Source of the DNA: Rhizomucor pusillus
Taxonomy: Eukaryota; Mucoromycota; Mucoromycetes; Mucorales; Lichtheimiaceae
DNA: 64,000 nucleotides
NCBI GenBank assembly: GCA_900175165.2
Contig: FWWN02000490.1
Location: forward strand, 59,068-123,067
Direction: 5' to 3'
The notes under the pieces were generated by a model, which was not told the origin of the DNA, ran no database searches, and saw only the letters and a program-made list of their open reading frames with translations. Shown here piece by piece: positions 46,820 through 58,478 of this stretch. The position numbers were made by a program, and so were the translations under genes. Position 1 is the stretch's first letter, and each line of letters starts with the position of its first letter.

Positions 46820-48834
46820 ATGAATAATAAGCCGGCTGTCGACAAGGGCAAGGCAAAGGCCACAGGAAAAGAGAAAAAGAAAGAGAAAAAGAGCGATTCC
46901 GGTAAACAACGGCCCAAGGTGCCGTTGCCAAAGGGTGTCGTGTTGAAATCTAAAGACGATCCAACGGAGCAAGATCCGGTACCTAATGAAGACAAATATA
47001 AGCGTGGAAGACCACTCGACTTTAAAGTATGCTGAAACGCAGCTTTTCATGATCGAAAGATGCTGACACAGGTTTTACAGAAAGTAAAGAACAACAGGTT
47101 AAAAGAAAAGTTAAAACGGCAAGAGGAACAGCAACTGGAGGCGGCACGCTCAGCAGCACGAAATGAGATTCTGCTCCAAGAAGAAGCAGGTTATCTCGAA
47201 GCAGAGAATTTAGAACGCACATATCGATTCAGACAAGACCAGCTTAAGCAAAACGTCGACATCAACACGGCACAAAAGGTAGATCGTGTGAGGAAACAAG
47301 TTTACTCAAGTTACGGATTTGCTGATATATCGATGATCAATAGATATTTGAGCTGGATCTTCCGGATTTCGGCCCATACAATGTAGATTACACACGCAAT
47401 GGAAGACACTTGCTTATCGGTGGAAAAAAAGGACACTTGGCAGCATTCGACTGGCAGACCGGTAAACTACATTTCGAGACGCACGTGCAAGAGTCAGTGA
47501 GAGATGTCAAATGGCTTCACAATGAAACGATGTTCGCAGCAGCGCAAAAGAAATACGTCTTCATCTACGACAATCGAGGTGTCGAAATTCACAAGATGAA
47601 AAATCACATTGATGTTACCAAACTCGAATTCCTACCATATCACTACCTGCTTGCAACTGTTGTATGTATATCACCGCTGAAATACTGCCTGAGAAAATAT
47701 CACTCATTGACCGCTTAGGGCAACGCCGGCTACCTTAAATACCAAGATACATCCACCGGTAAACTTGTGGCAGAGCTCAGGACAAAACTCGGTTCTTGTC
47801 ACGCCATGACACAAAACCCGTACAATGCAGTTATCCATCTTGGTCACGCAAATGGTAACTTTTTGAAAAACGATCTATATATCTGCGCTGCAGCCGACTT
47901 GGTTTTTACTAAAGGTTTCCATTGTTAGGCACGGTCACCTTGTGGGCACCTAGCATGACCACTCCTCTCGTAAAAATGTTATGTCACCGAGGTCCAGTGC
48001 AGGCACTGGCGGTGGATAAAGGCGGTCACTACATGGCAACGTCGGGTCTTGACGGACAGCTCAAGATCTGGGATATCAGGAAGTTCGGCGTCGTGCAAGA
48101 ATACTATACACCGCGGGCAGCATCGTCTTTATCCATTTCACAGCGGGGCTTGCTTGCCGTCGGATGGGGCAACCACGTTACCGTCTGGAAAGATGCATTC
48201 TTGACAAAGCAAACGGCACCGTACATGGACCATCTGCAACCGGGCTCGGCGATCCAGGATGTGCACTTTGTGCCGTACGAAGATGTGTTGGGTGCTGGCC
48301 ACGCCAAAGGTGTATCCAGCCTTGTTATTCCTGGTAAGATTGATCAAATATGCATATTTTTTGGTAGTGTTTTTTTGCTAACAACAACTGAAATAGGCGC
48401 CGGTGAACCCAACTTTGACTCGATGGAAGCTAATCCATTCCAGACTCTGAGACAGCGACAGGAAGCTGAAGTACATAGTCTGCTTGACAAGCTTCAACCT
48501 GACATGATCGCGCTCAACCCGAACCACGTTGGCCGTATGACGCAGCTCACCAAGGAAGAGATTATAAAGAAACGCCGTGAAGAGCAGGAAACTGAGGATG
48601 AAAAGTATATGCGATTAAAGAAGAAAGCGAAGCGCCATTTGCGCAAGCAAAAGAACGTTGTCGATGCACAGAGGGTGAGAATTTTTAAAGAATTATCTGG
48701 TGTTGATATTACGATAACTAACAACAATGTTTTAGGAGATGCTGCGGGAGAAACTGGAGCGGGAACGCGAGGAACGACGGCAGAAAGCAGAGAAAAACCA
48801 AAAGCCATTTACCACATTGGACATTTTCGAATAA
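46820..48834 (+). CDS. UTP7: U3 snoRNP protein UTP7 (WDR46/BING4)
   Basis: The gene has six or so exons. The basic N-terminus ([17 protein letters not shown]) and a coiled-coil ([18 protein letters not shown]) are followed by WD-repeats: [67 protein letters not shown] and HVTVWKDAF. Then comes the BING4 C-terminal domain ([27 protein letters not shown]). The last exon supplies [11 protein letters not shown] and ends [10 protein letters not shown]. It works in the small-subunit processome on 18S rRNA precursor in the nucleolus. The stop is at 48832-48834. Confidence 0.93.
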
Positions 48835-49057
48835 TAGTGACAATAAACAAGCATATACTCCGGACACACGCAACGTACTATCTTTTAATTAATAGGTCGA
48901 GTGAGTAAAGAAAAGTATAGAGAAGAGGGAATAGAAAAAGAAGAAGTAGAAGAAGGAAAGAATAGAAAAGAAGAAGAAAAAGAAATTACAAGGATAATTA
49001 GAAAGTATAAAGAACGTGGTGGGGAAATGGAGGTTAGATGGGGATGGGATATAACTC

Positions 49058-50023
49058 TACATAAGAACGCAACCGCAACAGCCGCCTTGATTGTTGCCCT
49101 CATCCATTTCGAAATTCTCGCCTCGATAATATCCGTTTGTGCCAGTTGCACGGCTCTCTTGCTCCTTGTTCATGCGGCGGATCTCACGGACAACGTCGTA
49201 GAAAGTCTCGTCAACCTTGATTCGGTGTTTCGCTGATGTTTCTGCGAACGGACAGCCAAAGCTCTTTGCCAGGTCACGACCCTCTGTTAACCGTAATGGT
49301 TAGAAAACCCATATACATGGAACCAAAAGGGAGTCAGCAATGTTGTTACCCTGGCTGGATACTTGACGGTCGCTCTCGAGATCGCACTTGTTGCCGACGA
49401 GGACCATGGGGAAGAAATCGCGGTCCTTGACGCGTCGAATCTGTTGATAAAACGTATTGATTTCTTCGAATGAAAGGCGCGATGTGACCGAGTAGACGAG
49501 AATGAATCCTTCGCCGTTTCGCATGTACTGTTCTCTCATCGCACTGCCCAGTTCGTATGAATAACCTGCAATTGCTGATTTTCCTGATAAGAAAAAATAA
49601 CTATACTTTACCTGTACTCTTCCTGTCCAGCTGTATCAAGCACGTCGAGCAGTGCCATTTCATCATCAATTACGCATTGCTTACGGTATGAGTCTATATA
49701 ATACGTATTAGCAAGAACGACATCCACTTGTTCCTTCTTCTCCGTAGTAGTACCTTCAATTGTCGGATCGTATTCGTCTACAAAGTGCGCCTGGATAAAC
49801 TGTATCGTCAGGGCAGACTTGCCGACACCTAAAGTGGGTAACGATGGTCATCATCATCTCCAGGTGTGCGCATGCTCTCGCCTTTACTACTGCTCCTTTA
49901 CCTCCTCCGCCGACAATGACAATCTTGTATCTATGCACACCGAACAACTTTAGCTTCAATCGTTGAATGCTTCAGCCCGGCTGTGTGGACTTACTCCCGC
50001 AAGAACGAGGCTGGCTTTGACAT
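49058..50023 (-). CDS. RAS1: Ras GTPase
   Basis: The gene has six or so exons. A short first exon, MSKPASFLR, joins [18 protein letters not shown] (P-loop) by splicing. Switch I is YDPTIEDSYRKQ, switch [13 protein letters not shown], with [10 protein letters not shown] and ETSAK intact. The C-terminus is GGCCGCVLM: a CAAX box (CVLM, farnesylation) with upstream cysteines suitable for palmitoylation. It is a plasma-membrane switch controlling cAMP and MAP-kinase signalling in fungi. An intron interrupts the switch I region (after IE) and must be removed to give EDSYRK; read through, it would add about 20 residues. It ends tail to tail with UTP7. Confidence 0.95.
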
Positions 50024-50548
50024 GCTTGAATGTCAGGGCAAAGATACAAACGAGGGGCCCAAAGATATAAAGATAGAGGGGGGAAAGGAAGAAGAGAAAA
50101 AAAGCTGCTACTAGAAGCGCTTGCTTCGATTGTTCGGAGCTCGTTTCTCTCTGTGCAACCATTGTTCGGATGGCGCCAAAAAAGTGTGCCAGCAGCAGCA
50201 GCGAAACAAACTCACAGGGAGGGGCATATCTTTTTTTTTCGTCTTTTTTTTTTATTACATGGCTTGCTTGGCAGCATACTGAAATGTGTACCTGAGCTGG
50301 TTATTTAGAAATAAAGTCTGCCATTGTAGTTGATTCTAAAGATTTCCTTTTCGTGAGTTGATCCTGGTCACTGATATGAGTTTTTTCCCCGGAAATATGT
50401 ATGTAGCGTAAGTAAACAAAATTTCGGTGTTACGACTATATTATTACTCGCGTCGATCAGGGCTCACGGCGATAAAACTACTACAACTAAATCCCTTTTT
50501 GCGTTTTTTTTTTAAATTTACAACAATGTGCATTGAAATTTAGATAAA
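50024..50548. other. Spacer upstream of Ras
   Basis: About 525 nt with T-runs (about 50231-50256 and 50500-50520). No gene was recognised. It holds the Ras promoter and the 3' end of the next minus-strand gene. Confidence 0.5.
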
Positions 50549-52988
50549 TCAACTCGGCCATTGATAAGGGGGGTTTTGTTTTAGGACAGAACTCGGCAGA
50601 TCACTGTTGTCATTATTGATCGAGAGTAATAAATGCTCGAAACTGGTATCGATCGAAAAAGGCTGCGGAGACTCGGTTAACATTGCAGGATCCATAATAA
50701 TATCACCATCGTTGATGTGATTTGCTTGTGATTCTTGCTGCGCTGACAGAGGAGGAGGAGGTGGCGGTGGAGGAGGTGGATGCTGTCGTGGAGTGAATGG
50801 GATGAATTTAAAAGTGCTGTTGCTACTGCTGCTGCTACCACTACTGTAAGTTGAACTAGTAGATACAGTTGCAGCGGGAGGGTGAGGCGAACCGCTACCA
50901 ACGCTATTGCTGCTCGCTGCGTTGTTGTTGCTGTTGCCGATCACCACAGTGCTTTGCGGTACGGCAAAGCCGGACACAATAGCATTGCTGCGTCTCTGGT
51001 ATGACTGGTTGAGGGTATCGATTGTTTCCGCGACCATCGAATCTCGTGTCGCTTGGGCTTGCGGCAGACCGCGTAGCAAAAGCCATGTCTTCTCAAAACT
51101 AATTTCGCTGTAGACAATGTTTTTCCTTTCGAAAACGGGCGACGATGCATTGGCAAGATGAACATGCAGTGCCATTAAAAGTGCATACACGGTGGGCGGC
51201 GAGTCGCATGCTTCGCGCAATTGCTGCAGAGGCATCGAGCAAGCAATGTACGTTAAAAGGATGGCTGCCAGGAAGCATATCTCGTGGGACGCGCGCGTGT
51301 ACGAATTCACAGCTTTGGTGTGCCGGACGGAGGAAGGGCGATGGAGGAGAATAAGTGATGACAGCAGGTAAAATATCTTGAGATCATCTGTGCGACATTG
51401 CATGCTTCTGTCGTGTAATCGTTTTTCCAATATATCAGTTTCAGTGCAGATCCAGAAATCAACACTTGCAACGAATGCATTGCCCTAAATAAAAATTAAT
51501 GTGTCATTACTTTAGATCTCCCGCCCGGTCTGTTGTTGTGGAACACTTGCATGGTACGATCCGTTGCTTTCTGTGTGCGCATTGTACAAAAACCGCATTG
51601 TCCGCCCGGTCACCTTGGCCATCTTGATCATGAAAAGAAGGTTGCCTACCCAGCTTCGTACTCCTGGCTCGTCCTGATCCAGCACTGTCGGTAACGGTGT
51701 GTCGCTAAAAAGGAGCGTATATATTTAGCCTACAATAGACGCTTTTTTTCGAAATGGAAGCCGCATTTTGTTGCATATCAACGTACATGTCTCGCTCTTC
51801 GAGCATGGAAGGTCTGCCGTACATCATGCAAAATGTACGCTCCGTCACAAAGCACGTCCAAAAGGTGCGCACTGCTGTCTGTGCTTGATAGCTGCTACTC
51901 GGTATCCGGTGGTATCCCATGTCCACAGCAAGCCGGGCTGCGACGCCGGCAAAAGTCCAGGCGCGAGTGAGGTGCGTCGAAGCCTTGATGCGCTCCAGGT
52001 GGTTGGCAAGAGCCACAAGCGCAAGTATCGTGCTAAAGTGTCCATTATCGAGATAGTGCGACCAGGTCGACAGTACATTGTCCATGAAAAAAGCACTCCA
52101 GGCTTCGCACTTGTCGGTTGGTCGGATTGCAAGCGCGTGTAGAAATATGGCGTTAAAGTAGAGTGGTGACAGGCACGCTGGCTCATTGTTGATGCAGCGT
52201 TTCAGCTGCTCCAGTAATGCGTGTTTATTCATGATGATTGGATAGAATGGATCGGCGTAGCTGTAATATTCGTCGACGAGCGAAATTGCATCTGCAAACG
52301 ACATGTCTGGTGGTAACAGTAGCTGCGTAGGGAAGACTGTAGCAGCTGAAAATGTTTGGTGTGAGAAAGGAAGATGAGTGTAAAGTGAGGAAGCGAGGAA
52401 AAACGATGTCTCTCCAAAAAAGTGGCCGTGAGTATCTGTCGATACATGTTTTCCTATTGACGACGAGGTGATTGCTGGCTTTGGTGGTGGAGGTGGAGGT
52501 GGAGGAGCTACCGCTAAGGATGAAGATGGGGCATTTGTCGGTGGTGTGGGGAATGTTGATTGCTTTGCAGAGAATCGATTGATGAAATAAAATTGCTGTC
52601 GAGTCGATGAACTGCTGACGGAACTATTATTATCTGCAGCAGAGGGTGGCGGCGGTTTGTCGCCGTCTCGTCGCAAAAGGAACGGGGCGCCAGGGGCATA
52701 GTGGCACTCTTCTGGCTGCTTGGCACACCTGTTACATGGCTGGTAGCCATCGCATGCAATTTTCCGTTTTTTACATTGCTGGCAAGTAGCGTGAGTCCTG
52801 CTTTTCTTTTGGATTTTGTCGTTGCTATCTGACTCATTCTCGAAAAGCGTCTCCTTGATGACCAGCGATGCACCTGTTGTGCGTTGAATGGCGGCCTCCT
52901 CGCGGGCGAGATCTTGCAGCGCGTCTTTGCAAAGCTCCCTCAAGACTTTGAGACTTGGGCAGTCGAGGGGTGGCGGGTCGGCAAACAT
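50549..52988 (-). CDS. Zn2Cys6 fungal-specific transcription factor (third regulator)
   Basis: Three exons (51787-52988, 51551-51704 and 50549-51484) sum to 763 aa. The zinc cluster CQQCKKRKIACDGYQPCNRC lies about residues 70-95 with normal spacing. It is preceded by an acidic helical N-terminus and followed by a Pro/Ser-rich linker. The regulator domain includes DPFYPIIMNKHALLEQL, HLTRAWTFAGVAARLAVDMG and TFWTCFVTERTFCMMYGRP. The C-terminal part is Ser/Asn-rich with a poly-Pro run (about eleven prolines). It is not closely related to the pair at 7448-16015. The second intron (51485-51550) has a GC donor (GCAAGT): this is the only site that keeps frame between NGSYH and GNAFVASVDFW. Targets unknown. 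Confidence 0.87.
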
Positions 52989-53307
52989 TGCCGTGCTGAA
53001 GGACTCTGTGGTGGTGGAAACGAGAGAAGGTCCAAACTGTCGATACGACCCTGAACTAGTCGGAGTCGCCGGGCAATGCGCATGAAGGGTTAAAGTTTAC
53101 GTTGTAGCAATGATGAACTTTTTTATTATTTTCGTTTTGCTTACAATCTTGCTTTTGCTTACTTGTTGCAGGATGAAACACATGTGTGCATGAGTGGAAA
53201 AGAGGGGCATGAGAGAAAGGAAAATGGGGAAATGGGGGTGCATACAACGGATGGTATAAATAATAATAAAGCAAGATATATGTCGTTGATCTCTCTTTTT
53301 TTCTGTA
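52989..53307. other. Spacer between the third regulator and the GATA factor
   Basis: About 320 nt holding the promoter of the Zn2Cys6 gene and the 3' end of the GATA gene, both on the minus strand. Nothing else was recognised. Confidence 0.45.
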
Positions 53308-55300
53308 TTAGAAATGCGTGAACTGAAGAAAGGAAGAATCATTGTACAGTGGAATTGCTTGTTGTAGTTGCGAGGATGTTATTGATGTCGATGGCAAAGC
53401 AGCTGGAGCAGCAGGTGGTGACGGCTGCTTATTTTTCGTTGTTCGGGAAGAAAAGTCTTTGCGCGGTTTCTTGGATGTAGCGTGGGTGTTGTTGCTGTTA
53501 TCGATGCGCTGTCTTTTCTTGATAGTATCCGTTTTCATGGACATGGGACGGTGTTCTCGATGAAGTTTGAAGCTAAAGTGTGTGAAAAAATCATGAGCAT
53601 CCTGCTACTTCCGAGTTTTTTTTTTCAACATACTAGAGACCGCACGCATTGCAAAGAGGCGAGCCATCACGTTCATCGCGACGCCAGAGTGGAGTTTTAG
53701 TAGTACCACAGTTGGTGCATTGAGGTGTTTCTTCTTCGCCACGTGTATCCGCGCCAGAAGAGTGTGGTTTCAAATGCTTTGGTCGTGGAGCATGATGGAG
53801 TTTCTGACTACAAATAGATTGGTACCCATTTAATTTATCTGAAACAGGAAGATCGGTGGGGAATTTTTTTTTTTTTACTTACTAGAGACCGCAGGCATTG
53901 CAGAGAATTTCGTCATTTGGAGAGCGCCTCCACAAGGGAGTGGTGGTGGTAGAACAGTTGCTGCATATCGGCTTCATGCCTGCAGATGTTGAGGCAAGGG
54001 TGACAGTGGTGCGTACTTTGGCATTGGGTCTCGTGGAGCTTGAAGAAGGTGACACTGGAGCGGATGATGAGGATGATGTAGTGGCATGGACAGTAGTGGT
54101 GGTGGCAGTAGAGGAGATAGCAAAATCCATTTTTTCTGCGCAAGAAGCGGACGTCATTGTGCTCCCAGTCGGTTCTCGCTGTGCCTGCGATTGCATATTA
54201 TTTGATGGGGCAGGAAGTGTCTGAGTATTGGGGCCAAGCAAACGCTCAGCGTTCTCCAGAGTTTCCCGCGGCAACGTAGCCAACAGTTTGCTTTGCAGAG
54301 AGTTTGTCATCGCCGCAACGGACATCGATTCTTGGCAAAACCCGTTGCTGTTGAAAAGATCAAATGGAAATGGCTCAAACAGCGCAGAAACGCCGGCACC
54401 AGAAACAAGGTTACCCGTCGTGACATGTGGATAACTGTTTGTGTCCAGGGTGATAGACGTTGCAGATTCATGTTGCTGTTGCTGCTGCGAAGGTACCGAC
54501 CAATTGGCGTTTGTTTGGTATGATTCTTGCTGCATAGGTTGTATCAGTGCATCGAGTATGCTGGTCAATTCATCCACAGAAGCATCAGGTGCTCGATCAG
54601 ATGTGGTATCGGGTTGAACGTTATCTTTGCTGCTTGTGAACACTCGACCTGATGGCATTAATTGAGACTGATCACGCTGCGGGAATGGCTGCGTTTGCGC
54701 GATCGTATCAAGACTTGGACCTTGCTGTTGCTGCTGCTGTTGTTGTTGTTGCTGCTGCTGCTGTTTACGCAATTGATCTTGCTGTTGCTGACGGAGCATC
54801 CGCCGATACTCGAGCTGCCGTTCTTGGAGATCCTTTCCGACCTCAACAACAGGTGGAGCGGCTGGCGGTGTCGGTAGTTGCACGCATGGCGGTGCAGCGG
54901 AAGTAGGAGCAGGAGCCGATTGAGGAGGCGGTGGTGCCGGTGCAGGTGGCAGCGGCGCTGGCGGAAGCTCCTCCTTCATTGAAATCGACTGTGCAGTAGT
55001 ATTTTTCTTGGTATTGATGGTTACTGCTTTTCCTTTCTTTGCGAATTTTGCAGATGTAGTCAGGCTGCGTGTGGCCGTGCAGGATAGCTTTTTGAATTGA
55101 GATCTGGATTTGGCTTCGTCCGAGTTGTGGACAAACCAAAGACGCCAAGATAGATTTTCCAATCTTGAACCGTTTTCCAGGGCGTCCTTGACTTTGGTGC
55201 AAACCCGCCACGTCTGCGACAACTCGTCCTCCGAGTCCAGGTTGGAGAATGGTGAAAAGGACGATTTGTTACCCTTGATCTTGAGAACAATGGGCGCCAT
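53308..55300 (-). CDS. GATA transcription factor with two zinc fingers and an AreA-type N-terminal motif
   Basis: Three exons (53883-55300, 53634-53807 and 53308-53572) sum to 618 aa. Near the N-terminus, [10 protein letters not shown] matches the short conserved block (formerly DUF1752) of fungal nitrogen regulators such as AreA. The middle is Pro/Ala-rich and Gln-rich, with a run of about 15 Gln. Finger 1 is [14 protein letters not shown]...CNAC with a 17-residue loop; finger 2 is [14 protein letters not shown]...CNAC with an 18-residue loop. Finger 2 is followed by [10 protein letters not shown] and a basic tail (KKRQR). Both fingers end on the same split codon at an intron. It is probably a nuclear regulator of nitrogen or related metabolism, by family inference. 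Confidence 0.9.
54723..54768. repeat. CAG/CAA-type trinucleotide repeat coding poly-Gln
   Basis: This CTG/TTG repeat on the plus strand encodes about 15 glutamines in the GATA factor. It is a likely length-variable site. Confidence 0.8.
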
Positions 55301-57368
55301 TGCAATTTCTCAGCGAAGCGAAACTTTCAAAGGTACGTGCACTTTGGTTTTGTTGATACAGCAATGTCCTGATGAAGCAGAATTTGGGGTGTGTTCTCAC
55401 CTCTTTTGAATTGATGATTGTATGTAAGCGATTGCTCAACAAATATGAAAGAAAAAGAAGAAGCTAAGGGGATCTCGATTCCGATTTTATACGAATTATA
55501 CACCGGTTACCACAAAAAAACCTTAATGACTATTTGTTGCCTCGTCAAAGGTCGATGATGCCATGCCACATTGCAGGATTTTTTCACAGAACACCCAGGA
55601 GTTTTTTCATCTCCAGCCAATGCAGAACAGACTTGCGCTATACCAAATCTGTCATGGCACTAGACTTTTGATTGCGTTGGAAAACAAGGTGCGCGACTTG
55701 TAGGGGCAAGATTGCCTTCTGATGCTGCAACAATGATGGCAGGTTATTCCTGGGTGATGCTATATCCATACTTCTCACAAATGTTCCAGCCCCAACCCTC
55801 GGTCGATGTTGCGACTTTGCTGGATGATCATAGAACAAGCTTTTCTTCTCAACAGTGTGGTGCATGTGACAATGTCGTAATGCACGGCCAAGGAAAAGAC
55901 AGCACAAATGCACAGCCAGCCGAAAGCTGGCAGCGCTCATTTGGAAGGACCTCCCATTCTCGTGCTTCCGTACGTTACCATGGTATCGACCTTCTGTCGG
56001 TCACGATTCTGCGTAAATGACGATGTCAGTAAAGTCATAATCATGCAAGCTATATTTATTTTCTCATTTGCAGCCCCAAACAAGTAATACACAATCCTTT
56101 ATTGACCACCCCAAGGATCGCCAGCGCTCCGTCCCACAGACGGCATGATAGAGAAGAGAAACAGGTACAACGATATATACTTTCTACTTTGCTCACACGC
56201 TCCCAGTAAATAACGCATCGGTTTTGCCCAAGAAAGGAAAAATTATGTAGGACACTGTGTGCAATGGAACAAAGGACTTTTTTCTCGTTCCTTAGTATTC
56301 TTCTGCCACTTAGTGGTCAATAATGTCTTTTGTAAAAATGAAAAAAGAGATGGGTAGCATGATCGCCAATGCAATTCGTCATAGCCGTCCTCGTGCCCCA
56401 GGGAAACTTTAATGAACGCTCAGACCATATTGACCCCGAGAATCCGGGCTGCGGTCGCCCTGTTCCGCTGACCTGCGAGACAGGAGGGAACGCTCAGGAG
56501 GTTGCCCTGCAGTCATTATCACACTTGAATGGAATGTGTCGAGATTACAACTGTTGCTCTGGAATGGCGGACACAAGATCCATTTAAAGACTCCCGCTGT
56601 CTCCTATCATGTATTACCAGTTGCATTGTTGTAAATCACCAGTTGTTATTGTTGTTGTATGTGCTCTATATGGTATAATATGTCCCCATGCCCTGTAACA
56701 CCATCTGAATGTCACCGGATGGCTGCCAAGTATCCTGCTTGACATTATGTATGCAGTGTTAAATCAATGGTTTATTGTTGCGCCCTTTTTTTCACCTCGA
56801 AATTGCTCTTTTGTTGTGATATCACATGAGATCTAAACAACATATTAGGCAAGCCGCTGTACCTGTGTGTATAACTGCACGAGAAACCATCTTGACAATT
56901 TCGATAGAAGATAAGGACACGGTTTTAGAATTCTTTGGACCTTTTTAATGATATCTCTGCAATGCTTGAGGAAAAATCCATAGTTTGCTCATTGCAAGAG
57001 TGATGTCCTATGTGTATCTCGCAGACGAACGGACTCCATGGATATATCGACAGAACTTGCCCCACACATTTTGGCGGACAATATGATGATCTTGATATTC
57101 CCATGATACATGCAAGCCATTTTGTGAGACAGCATATGTAGCTCAATTAGATCTGTAGCATCTAGAGAAGCATTACAATGATTCTGATGCTATATCTTTG
57201 AATGTTGTTATCAACGCTGTTTATTCAGAAAGGAATGATGGATGTAAGATACGAACTAGAATGAGAGTTGAGACCATTTATCCAAGTAATAAAAGGAACC
57301 GATTTGTTTTTCTTCCTTGCAATATGTTAATAATATATTATACTTGTTTCAAGATGGCCAGACCCAAA
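55301..57368. other. Long intergenic region with ORF-like islands, no recognised gene
   Basis: About 2.07 kb. Overlapping frames on both strands at 55638-56020 and a G/C-rich island at about 56369-56590 are open but lack family motifs, convincing starts or splice sites. The right end (57200-57360) is AT-rich. It may hold a non-coding transcript or remains of a gene. Confidence 0.4.
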
Positions 57369-58478
57369 CTATTGCGGGATGGTCTTGTACGAACTTGACG
57401 CAGTTGTTGCCAGCAGATCGCGGCGAGTTGAGATGGATGAAGGCGTAGACCTGCCGCTGGCAGACTCTTCCGTTGCATTCTCAGCTAAGTGCTTTCCTCG
57501 CAAAGATAGTTTCGGCTCATTGCTGGACGCACTTGATCTGGTTTTCAGGTGGTCTTCCAGATGGTTTCCAAGCACCTGAAGCGCAGCCGTGTTTGCTACG
57601 CCTCGAGGTATGATGATATCTGCAAATTTTTTGGTCTACGTGCGTGATGTCACATGAGCAAAAGACAGTGATGATGACAGCTCACCTCATCCATTCCAGC
57701 TTACCGGCCATATGAAATCGTCAAACATTGGCTTGACAAACTCTACGTATTCTGCAAGAACTTGTTTAATTGATTGCATTCGCCCCCCTCCCTTGGTCGT
57801 ATGCTGAACAACTAGACGTATTTGTGAGGAAACTAACCACTAAAGGTTTGTTTATTTATTTATTTTTTCCTTACCTCGTTTGCTTAAACGCTCGTCACTG
57901 TCTACATCGATGAACACTTTCATAAACATGAGATCGCGCAGTGGTTTTGGGTACAGCACCAAAGTGCCTTCCACTAGTATGACATCTACAGGTTCTATTA
58001 AGCGCGTTCCTGCCCTGCCATCATCCATCATCGTTAGGTAAGTCTTGTTGAGGGAGTTGCTAAGGTTCTTACTTTGTGTGTTGGTTCGGGTCCCAAACTG
58101 GTATGTGAGTCGGTTTGCCAGCGATGATGGACTCTAGGCATTGCTGGAGCAAATCGAAATCAAATACAGCTATATACATATCTTTAAGAAAGCATGCATA
58201 CAAGGGGTGTTGTTGTTCCTAAGCATTTTACTTGGATGGTCCAGGTTGAATTTTCCTTGCTCGTACAATGCTCGCTCTGTTGCGTCGAGCTCGCGATAGA
58301 AGTCGGTCAGACTGATAATGGCTACCTTGGCTGCGTACGAAGCGCTTAGACGATCCATAAGTATATGGCACACGTCGCGCTAACAAAAGCAGCTCAGTTG
58401 TCATGAAACACCATTCTTCGGATCTGCTTTGACATTTACTTTTCCTGCATCGGCACCTCCCGCAACGGCTACCGCCAT
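57369..58478 (-). CDS. Uridine/cytidine kinase-like P-loop kinase
   Basis: Six exons (58440-58478, 58232-58379, 58073-58169, 57875-58014, 57705-57811 and 57369-57635) sum to 265 aa. The N-terminus MAVAVAGGADAGK is the P-loop, with the intron falling directly after the lysine. The next exon reads RDVCHILMDRL, so the usual Ser/Thr after GK is Arg. Family motifs follow: ISLTDFYREL, NLDHPTVFDFDLL, PVDVILVEGTLVLY, MFMKVFIDVDSDERLSKR, FVKPMFDDFIWPTKKFADIII and PRG. These match uridine kinases and phosphoribulokinase-like enzymes, which make UMP or CMP in pyrimidine salvage. The C-terminus is a Ser/Thr-rich extension. The final acceptor (CACGTAG) was chosen because it restores KKFADIIIPRG. Confidence 0.87.

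Noticed and set aside
49700..49770. An apparent insertion of about 20 residues in the Ras switch I/beta-2 region (after DPTIE)
   Set aside because: It is an intron (GTACTA...ATAG). Removing it restores EDSYRKQ exactly.
55638..56020. ORFs of about 100 codons on both strands
   Set aside because: They are mirror-frame shadows in a moderately G/C-rich stretch, with no motif or promoter context.
57636..57704. An in-frame TGA in the uridine kinase gene (after FIWPVSWNG), suggesting readthrough or a pseudogene
   Set aside because: A donor at GTAAGC after FIWP and an acceptor at CACGTAG give FIWPTKKFADIIIPRG in frame, so the TGA is intronic.
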